64,000 nt of DNA from JBBQWR01 sp038210495. GTDB taxonomy: Bacteria > Planctomycetota > Planctomycetia > Pirellulales > DATAWG01. Positions 52,567 to 59,089 of the stretch are shown one piece after another (within the stretch, counting starts at the first letter, position 1; each line of letters begins with the position of its first letter). Below the pieces are notes generated by a model, which was not told the DNA's origin, did no database searches, and saw only the letters and a program-made list of their open reading frames with translations. The position numbers were made by a program, and so were the translations under genes. The stretch is taken from positions 1 through 64,000 of the forward strand of contig JBBQWR010000008.1 of the NCBI GenBank assembly GCA_038210495.1, read 5' to 3'.

Positions 52567-53473
52567 GATCCGGGGACTGTCCCCTTTTTTGGAGTCTTCG
52601 GAAAAAAGGGGGACTGTCCCCCCTGGAGCGCGGATTGCGCGCGGGGTCGGGCGTGAGCCTAGATCTACAAGTATTGCCCCCGCCGCCGAGCCGCTCACCC
52701 CCAACCCCTGGTTCGCGGCCTGGAGCTTGTGTCAGCGGGAATGGGTTCGATTCGTCCGGCAGCGGAATCGGGTGTTCGGGGCCTTCGGGCAGCCGCTCAT
52801 CTTTTGGATTCTGTTCGGAGCCGGCTTGGGACCGACCGGCGGCGTTTCCTACAAGGAATATTTCTTTCCCGGCACGCTCGTGCTGATTTTGCTGTTCACC
52901 GCCATCTTCGCCACAATCTCGATCATCGAGGACCGCCGTGAGGGATTCTTGCAATCGGTGCTGGTCGCGCCGGTTCCCCGCTGGTCGATGGTGCTGGGGA
53001 AAATCTTGGGGGGCACGTTGATCGCCGTCGCGCAAGGCGCTCTGTTCGTGTTGCTCGGATATACGCTTGGCTTCCACTGGGGTCCGCTGGCCTTGCTGGG
53101 GATCGTGGCCTGGATGGTTCTGGTGTCGATCGCGCTGACGTCGTTAGGATTTCTGCTCGCTTGGCGGATGGAATCGACGCAAGGATTTCACGCGATCATG
53201 AGCGTGCTGCTCATGCCGATGTGGCTCTTGTCGGGCGCTTTTTTCTCCGGCGCCGACAGTTGGATTCGTTATGTCATCGCGGCCAATCCCTTGACGTACG
53301 GCGTAGCCGGGCTGCGACGGCTCGTGTACTGGGGCGCCGGGGCCGATTCGGTGCAACTGGCCGGACTGCCCGAGATGTGGTTATGCTGTTTAATAACGGC
53401 GGCGTTCGCCGCGGTCGCGTTTTTATTGGCCTGGAAAATCTCGTCGCAGCGAACGACGGGAGATTTGTTATGA
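52559..53473 (+). CDS. ABC-2 type transporter permease
   Basis: This protein of about 304 residues has six membrane segments (FGQPLIFWILFGAGLG, VLILLFTAIFATISIIEDR, LIAVAQGALFVLLGYTLGF, ILGIVAWMVLVSIALTSLGF-like, MSVLLMPMWLLSGAFF and CLITAAFAAVAFLLAWKI). EDRREGFLQSVLVAPVPR is the conserved cytoplasmic loop of the ABC-2 family. No ATG fits; the TTG at 52559 overlaps the ATPase stop by eight bases and is the best start. The first 45 codons include an inverted repeat (52572-52623) and are unlike family N-termini. Confidence 0.88.
   Translation: MAEIRGLSPFLESSEKRGTVPPGARIARGVGREPRSTSIAPAAEPLTPNPWFAAWSLCQREWVRFVRQRNRVFGAFGQPLIFWILFGAGLGPTGGVSYKEYFFPGTLVLILLFTAIFATISIIEDRREGFLQSVLVAPVPRWSMVLGKILGGTLIAVAQGALFVLLGYTLGFHWGPLALLGIVAWMVLVSIALTSLGFLLAWRMESTQGFHAIMSVLLMPMWLLSGAFFSGADSWIRYVIAANPLTYGVAGLRRLVYWGAGADSVQLAGLPEMWLCCLITAAFAAVAFLLAWKISSQRTTGDLL
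52572..52623. repeat. GGGGACTGTCCCC inverted repeat at the start of the permease gene
   Basis: GGGGACTGTCCCC followed by TTTTTT is mirrored by AAAAAAGGGGG, ACTGTCCCC after a short spacer. It lies inside the first codons of the permease gene and adds a Pro/Ser/Lys-rich stretch to its N-terminus. Confidence 0.75.
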
Positions 53474-54183
53474 AAAATATGACGTTGGTGTTTTGGTTGG
53501 CGCTGCTCGTCTCGCTGCCCACCGCGTACGCGGGTTATTTGGCTTGGCAAAAAATGTCGATGTCGCCGGAGATCACAGCGTCGTCGACCGAGGCTTCGGA
53601 CGCGGACGAACGTGGCCGCACGGCCATCGCTTCCGGCGGACCGACGATCCCCGCCTTTAAGCTCACTGCTCAGACCGGCAAAGAGTTCGACTCGCGGAGC
53701 ATGATCGGCCATGTGTGGGTCGCAAGCTATTTCTATGCGAGTTGCCCTGGGCCGTGTTATAAGCTCAACCAAGCTCTCGCGGCGTTTCAAGGCGAGACCG
53801 CCTTGGATTCGGTCAAATTCGTCAGCATTACTTGCGATCCGTCGAACGACACGGCCGAAGTGCTGAGTCGATACGCCGAGCGGTTCGCAGCCGATCCGAA
53901 GCGGTGGTGCTTTTTGACCGGCGATGAGAAAGAGGTCGCTAAAGTCGGGACGGACAGTTTCGCCATTCCCGTGGCCGTTCGCACGCATTCCGATTTGGCC
54001 GTCGTGCTCGATCGCCGCAGCGCCATCCGTGGCTTCTTTCACCTGAGCGACGAGACCGACGTCCGCCGGATGCACAAACGCTTGGGTGAGCTGCTGGTCG
54101 AAAAAACCGATCCGGCGAACGACTCAGCGGCGCCAGACACGGCGAAAAGAACGGGAAATAATCGCGAAATCCCGAAGAATTGA
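53470..54183 (+). CDS. SCO1/SenC-family copper chaperone
   Basis: This 237-residue membrane-anchored thioredoxin-fold protein delivers copper to the CuA site of subunit II. The N-terminal anchor spans about 5-25. The copper-binding pair is in YFYASCPGPCYKLN (CxxxC), FVSITCDPSNDTAEVL is a family strand, and THSDLAVVLDRRSAIRGFF contains the expected distal His. Its ATG overlaps the permease stop (ATGA), so it is co-translated with the ABC exporter and fits as an assembly factor for the oxidase. The Asp/Ala-rich tail is non-conserved. Confidence 0.9.
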   Translation: MKNMTLVFWLALLVSLPTAYAGYLAWQKMSMSPEITASSTEASDADERGRTAIASGGPTIPAFKLTAQTGKEFDSRSMIGHVWVASYFYASCPGPCYKLNQALAAFQGETALDSVKFVSITCDPSNDTAEVLSRYAERFAADPKRWCFLTGDEKEVAKVGTDSFAIPVAVRTHSDLAVVLDRRSAIRGFFHLSDETDVRRMHKRLGELLVEKTDPANDSAAPDTAKRTGNNREIPKN

Positions 54184-54548
54184 AAACCCGAAAAAGATCC
54201 GATTGGGCGATTCGCGAGACTCGTTCCTGTCCGCGTGATGGCAATTGCTTGCTTACGCTATTTCGGCCTTTCGCTTTTTCGGGTTTTCGCGATTCTGCCT
54301 TGCGCCCCTCGACAAGGATCTCCCTTTTCGCGGACTCGCCGCAAGTTCCACGAAATTTCCGACGTAGAGTTGATTCCGCGCTGGACAACGGGCACAATAC
54401 TCAAAATCGTTCGCTGCTCGCATCGGATTGCCGATGGAGGCGGCGAAGTTGTACTGCCCGTTAAGCTGACCCGCTTTGTGACAGTGTGAATTGCGTCTAC
54501 TCGCACGCTTTCCGAATTGTTTTCCGGCAACACCCAGGAGATTCCACG
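54184..54548. other. Intergenic region, no gene seen
   Basis: About 365 bp lie between the SCO gene and the small cytochrome gene. Short frames present here lack any recognisable product. The ribosome site CAGGAG (54535-54540) near its end serves the downstream gene. Confidence 0.5.
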
Positions 54549-54953
54549 ATGAAGAAGATTGTCGCGATGTTGTTGATCGCCGGCTTTGTGGCCACGACTT
54601 TGCTAGGCTCGTCGGCCAGCGCCTTGCCGCCGTTCAAGAAGGCGTTCGAGGAAAAGTACCCGGCTCTCAAGGCCGACGCCGAAAAGGCCGGTTGCAACAT
54701 TTGCCACGTCAAGGGCGCCAAGAGCAAGAAGGACAAGAACGCTTACGGCGCGATCCTCGAAAAATCGACCGGCGGCAAAGTGAAGGCCGATCTCGACGCG
54801 GCGAAGGACGACAAGCCCGCCAAGGAGGCCATCGTGGCCGAGGCGACCAAGAAACTAATCGACGGTTTCACTGCGGCCGAATCGGAAAAGGCTGCCTCTG
54901 GCAAGACCTACGGCGAATTGATCAAAGCCGGCAAGCTGCCGATATCGCAGTAA
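54549..54953 (+). CDS. Small secreted monoheme cytochrome c-like protein
   Basis: This 134-residue protein has a signal peptide (MKKIVAMLLIAGFVATTLLG, cleavage near ASA-LP). A single heme motif CNICH lies at about residue 49 inside KAGCNICHVKGAKSKKDKN, followed by Lys/Ala-rich helices. No clear axial Met is seen. A ribosome site CAGGAG is nine bases before the ATG and a strong terminator follows at 55036-55076. It could be a periplasmic electron shuttle for the oxidase encoded upstream. Confidence 0.85.
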   Translation: MKKIVAMLLIAGFVATTLLGSSASALPPFKKAFEEKYPALKADAEKAGCNICHVKGAKSKKDKNAYGAILEKSTGGKVKADLDAAKDDKPAKEAIVAEATKKLIDGFTAAESEKAASGKTYGELIKAGKLPISQ

Positions 54954-55035
54954 GTCGCCAGGGGGGAATCGATCGCTCGGGGCAATGCATTCCAAGGTCC
55001 CGCGGTTGCTCAAGCATCGCATTTAAACAATTATC

Positions 55036-55076
55036 CGCCGGGCGATGCCGACGCATCGCCCGGCGTTCTTGTTTTT
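55036..55076 (+). terminator. Rho-independent terminator
   Basis: A perfect 12-bp stem, CGCCGGGCGATG (55036-55047) with CATCGCCCGGCG (55054-55065), has a six-base loop and the T-rich tail TTCTTGTTTTT. It closes the respiratory block. Confidence 0.92.
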
Positions 55077-55118
55077 GATGGAACCGTCGATGCAGCTGCG
55101 TACACCGCCGCGGGGTCT

Positions 55119-55538
55119 CTATTCCCCTTGGAGCGTCAGCACTAGATTTCGCGGCGACGCTTGGTCGCGGTGTTCGCAGAGATAGATTCCCTGCCAGACG
55201 CCGAGGGCCAACTTGCCGCCGCTGACGGGAACGGTGACCGAGGACCCCAGTATCGCCGCCTTCACGTGGGCCGGCATATCGTCCGGGCCTTCGCACGTGT
55301 GGCGATACGGAAAATCCTCCGGCGCCAGCGAGTCGAACGACGTTTCCAAATCGGTCGGCACGTCAGGATCGGCATTCTCATTGATCGTCAGCGACGCGGA
55401 GGTGTGCTGAATAAATACATGCAATAAGCCGGCGTGAACCTTGCCCAACTCCGGCAAAGCGTCGACGATCTGCCGTGTGACGAGGTGAAAACCACGAGGT
55501 TGCCGGGGCAATGTGAGGCGGCGTTGTAGGAAGGGCAT
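55119..55538 (-). CDS. YjbQ family protein (UPF0047)
   Basis: This 139-residue soluble protein has the whole family pattern: GLLHVFIQHTSASLTINENA, DPDVPTDLETSFDSLAP, HTCEGPDDMPAHVKAAILGS and LGVWQGIYLCEHRD. Conserved His and Glu residues of these motifs are present. Some members have weak thiamine-phosphate synthase activity in E. coli, but the true role is not known. It converges on the terminator of the small cytochrome gene. Confidence 0.95.
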   Translation of the reverse strand: MPFLQRRLTLPRQPRGFHLVTRQIVDALPELGKVHAGLLHVFIQHTSASLTINENADPDVPTDLETSFDSLAPEDFPYRHTCEGPDDMPAHVKAAILGSSVTVPVSGGKLALGVWQGIYLCEHRDQASPRNLVLTLQGE

Positions 55539-56218
55539 GGGAATCGTAATTGTCGCGAGTGGCGGGTGGCGGGTAAAGAAAGCGGCGGCGACGGCGTTGC
55601 AATCTTACGATGAAGACTGTGCGACTTGAAGTCGTGAAGTCGGTTCGTTCTCATTCTCGTTCTGCGTCACTCGCCACTCGCCACCCGTCACGCTTCCCCC
55701 TCCCAAACCCAAATGTCCGAATCGAAGCTACCGATTGCGTAGACTCGGCTGTTTTCTGAGCCGAAAAAGTGGGTGTCGCTTAATTTTTCAGCACAAATGC
55801 TTGACATTTGATCTCCGGCCGGCACAATAGGTTGCTTCGAGATCGTGTTGGCTTTTGCGAAGACTATTCGTGCCATCGGCCGTCTGTGCGTGCCCACCGC
55901 GACGGCTTCCCAATGTTTGTATTGGCAGCCTTTGCAAACCGAACTCGAACTAGGTTTATTGTGTCAGTGGCGGTTGTTGTGATTGGACAGCGTACTTGGA
56001 TCGACAGACCTCCGCGGAGGACGTGGCTGTGCGGGTTAGGCGCCCAACCGGCCACGGGCGAATGAGCGCTGGAGAGCGTCTCGCGCTTCTGTCTGCCAAG
56101 CCCTATCTTGGAAACCAGGACGGTTTTCGCGGGCTCGTGGCGAAAAGCTCCGAGGCGTGGGCAATCGGTTTGTAAGATCGACCGTCTGTCATTTTTTTGA
56201 TTGGGAGAGGGAAATAAA
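55539..56218. other. Long intergenic region with repeat and a possible gene remnant
   Basis: This 680-bp stretch holds an inverted repeat (55555-55691). On the minus strand a 69-codon frame (55688-55897) ends in SRVYAIGSFDSDIWVWEGEA, which looks like the last strand of a WD40-type blade. It has no complete repeats and no ribosome site, so it may be a decayed fragment. No RNA gene was recognised. Confidence 0.45.
55555..55691. repeat. Inverted repeat of GAGTGGCGGGTGGCGGGT type
   Basis: GCGAGTGGCGGGTGGCGGGT (from 55556) is mirrored by TCACTCGCCACTCGCCACCC ending near 55691. It lies directly upstream of the YjbQ gene. Confidence 0.7.
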
Positions 56219-56443
56219 ATGCGACAGCATCGAAATGTGTTCGAAACGATTTTGAAGTACGGTCACGACGAGGACTTTGCTCCCGTTAAGACCGAAGAAT
56301 TCTCAGCCACCGACGCACCGGCCGGATCTCGCGACAAGTTGGAGATATTGGCTCGCCGGATCGAGCAGGGTTTGCCGCTATGGCATCCCGAAGACCGACC
56401 CGACTACAGCGGGCTGACCGGCGCCGTCCGGCCCCGCGAATAG
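56219..56443 (+). CDS. Small soluble protein of unknown function
   Basis: This 74-residue protein starts at ATG 56219 after a good ribosome site (GGGAGAGGG, 56203-56211). It is acidic and without membrane segments: an N-terminal YGHDEDFAPV, a low-complexity middle, a helical DKLEILARRIEQGLPLWHPE, then RPDYSGLTG. The GLPLWHPxDRPDY pattern looks like a conserved planctomycete motif, but I can name no function. It is followed by a perfect terminator at 56472. Confidence 0.75.
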   Translation: MRQHRNVFETILKYGHDEDFAPVKTEEFSATDAPAGSRDKLEILARRIEQGLPLWHPEDRPDYSGLTGAVRPRE

Positions 56444-56471
56444 TCAAAAAGCATCGGGAAAACCGCACACT

Positions 56472-56506
56472 CGGGCCGGCCAATTTTGGCCGGCCCGCTA
56501 GTTTTG
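56472..56506 (+). terminator. Rho-independent terminator
   Basis: A perfect 11-bp stem, CGGGCCGGCCA (56472-56482) with TGGCCGGCCCG (56487-56497), has a four-base loop and is followed by CTAGTTTTG. Confidence 0.85.
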
Positions 56507-56508
56507 TG

Positions 56509-56592
56509 TAGAGCCACGCACGGCAGTAAGCGGTTCGTGCTAGTTTTAAATAGCGGTATGTGCGGTTAGCGCTTACTTTGTGCGGAACTCTA
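56509..56592. repeat. MITE-like inverted-repeat element, family M, copy C
   Basis: The left end TAGAGCCACGCACGGCAGTA (56509-56528) and right end TTACTTTGTGCGGAACTCTA (56573-56592) match the ends of copies at 7169 and 10613. The core is short (about 35 bp). It ends two bases from the smpB stop codon. Confidence 0.8.
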
Positions 56593-56594
56593 GA

Positions 56595-57137
56595 TTAGTC
56601 GCGTCGCATCGCGCGCTGAATATCGCGCTGCACGCTTTTGGTCTTCATCGACTCGCGCTTGTCGTGCAGCTTTTTGCCTCGGCAGATTCCCATCAGTACC
56701 TTCGCACGGCCTTCGGTGAAGTACATCTTCAGCGGCACGAGCGTCAGGCCCTTTTCAAAGGCCAAGTTGGCGAATTTTTTGATCTCCCGGCGGTGCATCA
56801 GCAGCTTTCGCGGCCGCTTCGGCTGGTGATTGAGCCGGTTGGCCTGCACATATTCGGCGATATCGCAGCCCATCAGCCAGACCTCGCCGTCTTTGACCCG
56901 CCCGTAGGCCTCGTCGAGCGACAACCGGCCACCGCGCAGGCTCTTCACCTCGCTGCCCACCAACACGATTCCGCATTCGAGCGTGTCGATTACCTCGTAC
57001 TCATGCCGGGCCTTGCGGTTTTGGGCGATGAGCCGCTCGTTGTCGTGCTCGCGGTCGGGAGCATCTTTTTTCTTCGGTTTCTTGGTGGGATTCTTGGCCG
57101 TGGGAGCACTCGTCGGGGCAGGAGAGTCGGGGACCTT
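56595..57137 (-). CDS. smpB: SsrA-binding protein SmpB (start codon unclear)
   Basis: SmpB binds tmRNA and brings it to stalled ribosomes. The frame carries ERLIAQNRKARHEYEVIDTL, VLVGSEVKSLRGGRLSLDEA, YGRVKDGEVWLMGCDIAEY and KGLTLVPLKMYFTEGRAKV, which is the complete family fold up to a basic tail. Upstream the frame is Lys/Pro-rich (AKNPTKKPKKKDAPDREHD), as expected for an N-terminal extension, and is open to a TGA at 57138. However, no ATG, GTG, TTG or CTG codon occurs between that stop and an internal GTG at 56966, which would cut off essential sequence. The span given is the whole open frame. Confidence 0.82.
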   Translation of the reverse strand, partial: KVPDSPAPTSAPTAKNPTKKPKKKDAPDREHDNERLIAQNRKARHEYEVIDTLECGIVLVGSEVKSLRGGRLSLDEAYGRVKDGEVWLMGCDIAEYVQANRLNHQPKRPRKLLMHRREIKKFANLAFEKGLTLVPLKMYFTEGRAKVLMGICRGKKLHDKRESMKTKSVQRDIQRAMRRD

Positions 57138-57184
57138 TCAGACAGTCGATGCGAGGTCTATGATTGTAGCCGAGAGGTATCGGA

Positions 57185-57366
57185 ATGACGAATGAGTCAT
57201 GACGAATGTCTAATCATTGACGAATGACGAAGCTCGAATGACGAAGGTCTGGAGTCACGCGCGGCGACGACGTGTCGATCCGCGGCCTGCCTTCGAATTC
57301 ACTTCGCTTAACGCATCGCCCCACCGCAAGTTGTCATCCACGGGCCTCAGAGATTCGTCATTCACC
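57185..57366. repeat. ATGACGAA-type repeated stretch upstream of lipA
   Basis: GACGAATG occurs several times on the plus strand between 57185 and 57245 (for example AATGACGAATGAGTCATGAC), and GATTCGTCATTCAC appears inverted at about 57352-57366. This is a simple repeat of the kind often seen between planctomycete genes. Confidence 0.55.
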
Positions 57367-57383
57367 CGGCCGGAGCCCTCCCT

Positions 57384-58286
57384 TTGATTACCAGTCTGCC
57401 AATTCTGCCCGGTCCGGCCGAGGCTTCTGCTCCCATGGCTCGCCTCCCGCGTTGGCTGAAGCGCAACGTGCCGCTAGGCGATGGCAATCATTTTACGGCC
57501 CGTCTGATCGAGGAGCTTGGTCTCGAGACGGTTTGCGAGAGCGCGAAATGCCCGAACCGGATGGAATGCTGGTCCCAAAAAACGGCCACGTTCATGATCT
57601 TGGGCAACGTTTGCACGCGGCCGTGCGGATTCTGCTCGGTGCCCAAGGGAAAGACCGAGGAGCTTTCGGCCGACGAGCCGAATCGGGTCGCCGAGGCGGC
57701 CTCGCGGCTGGGGCTGAAGCATGTCGTGATCACATCGGTTACTCGGGACGATCTGGCCGACGGCGGCGCGGAGCATTTTTATCGGTCGGTGCTGGCCGTG
57801 CGACGCCGGACCGGGGCGATCGTCGAAGTGCTCACGCCCGATTTCCTCGGCAAGCCGGGCGCGGTTGAGCGGGTCGTCGAGGCGGCGCCGGAGGTGTTCA
57901 ATCACAATACCGAGACCGTGCCGCGGCTTTATCGCACGGTGCGCGGCCGAAAGAGCGATTACCGCTGGACGCTGGAACTGCTCCGCTCCGTCAAACGGCT
58001 CGATCCAACGATCAAGACCAAGAGCGGACTGATGCTGGGGCTCGGCGAAACGCGCGACGAGCTACTGGATACGCTCTGCGATCTACGCGACGCGGGATGC
58101 GATTTTCTGACGCTCGGGCAGTATTTGCAGCCGACGCCCGGGCATCTGCCGGTGATTCGCTACGTGCCGCCGGAGGAGTTCGACGAGCTTGGCGCCTCAG
58201 CTAAGTCGCTCGGCTTTCGCCGCGTCGCGAGCGGGCCGTTTGTGAGATCGAGTTATCACGCCCGCGACATGGCCGAGGACTTGTAG
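57384..58286 (+). CDS. lipA: Lipoyl synthase
   Basis: This 300-residue radical-SAM enzyme inserts two sulfurs into octanoyl-protein. The auxiliary cluster ligands are in CESAKCPNRMECW, the radical-SAM CxxxCxxC in CTRPCGFCSVPKG, and the C-terminal RSSYHA contributes the conserved Ser ligand. TSVTRDDLADGGAEHF and NHNTETVPRLY are family signatures. TTG at 57384 with GGAG at 57372-57375 is a likely start; the ATG at 57435 is the alternative and gives 283 residues. The preceding gap is repeat-rich. Confidence 0.96.
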   Translation: MITSLPILPGPAEASAPMARLPRWLKRNVPLGDGNHFTARLIEELGLETVCESAKCPNRMECWSQKTATFMILGNVCTRPCGFCSVPKGKTEELSADEPNRVAEAASRLGLKHVVITSVTRDDLADGGAEHFYRSVLAVRRRTGAIVEVLTPDFLGKPGAVERVVEAAPEVFNHNTETVPRLYRTVRGRKSDYRWTLELLRSVKRLDPTIKTKSGLMLGLGETRDELLDTLCDLRDAGCDFLTLGQYLQPTPGHLPVIRYVPPEEFDELGASAKSLGFRRVASGPFVRSSYHARDMAEDL

Positions 58287-58394
58287 GGTGGGCATCGCCC
58301 GCGGGACGATTTTCTTTCGAGCGGAATTGCTCGGCGATTTGCGGGCCGTGTCCGCATCATGCGTTTACGAGGACTCCGCAGCAGGATGCCGCGG

Positions 58395-59084
58395 CTATGT
58401 ACGCTTTGCTTTTGCTCGGCTCGGTGGCGGGTCTTTGATGAGTTCCAGCGTCGCCCAGAGACTGGGGTCGTCGCGGTAAGAAAACTCCGGACCGCAATTG
58501 AATGTGAGTTCGCCGATTTCGCGATCGATCACGGCGCACGTGAAGCCCAGCTTTGGATGCTCGACCGGATCGAAACCGGTTAGCGCTGCGGCCGGGATGA
58601 CGGCCTCGAGAATGTAACCGTCGCCGCGTTTCTCGCTGCGGACCGTCAACACGCCGGGGCGGATTGCCTTCGCGTTTTCGCGAGCCCGATTGATCAAGAG
58701 CTGATCGCCGACCGGCTCGTCCAAGCGATTGCCGCCGCCGGTCGGCATGAACACGAAGCAATGGCAGAATCGGCCGGCGCGATGGATGTTGTGCGTGTCG
58801 CGGGTGTCGATCCAAACGTGAAATCCATCGCTGTCTTCGATCCGGTTGTCGCGGCACCAGGGCAACTGCTTCTTGCCGGTGACGCGAACGGAAAGCGTGA
58901 TGCCCGATTCGTTCCAACCGGCTCGCGTGTCAGGCCCCTCGGGTCCACCGTCCAGTGGCAAGAACGACGGCAAGCGATATTCTTCGCCCAGCGCTGCGGC
59001 AGCCTTTTTTTGCGTCGCCGGCAAATAGTAGCACGGCGCCGCATAGCGAAACAGGAATGTCGGCGGTACGAGTGGTTCTGCCAT
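58395..59084 (-). CDS. CBM9-like protein of unknown function
   Basis: This 229-residue soluble protein is strand-rich: GWNESGITLSVRVTGKKQL, DSDGFHVWIDTRDTHNIHR, RFCHCFVFMPTGGG, GYILEAVIPAAALTGFDP and LGFTCAVIDREIGELTF. The pattern (WNESGITL..., DGFHVWIDTRDT) resembles the family 9 carbohydrate-binding and DOMON-like fold. No signal peptide is evident. The ATG lies five bases after the uvrA stop, so the gene is transcribed with uvrA. I know no reason for that link; the same proteins may be conserved in related genomes. Confidence 0.7.
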   Translation of the reverse strand: MAEPLVPPTFLFRYAAPCYYLPATQKKAAAALGEEYRLPSFLPLDGGPEGPDTRAGWNESGITLSVRVTGKKQLPWCRDNRIEDSDGFHVWIDTRDTHNIHRAGRFCHCFVFMPTGGGNRLDEPVGDQLLINRARENAKAIRPGVLTVRSEKRGDGYILEAVIPAAALTGFDPVEHPKLGFTCAVIDREIGELTFNCGPEFSYRDDPSLWATLELIKDPPPSRAKAKRT

Positions 59085-59089
59085 CGAAG

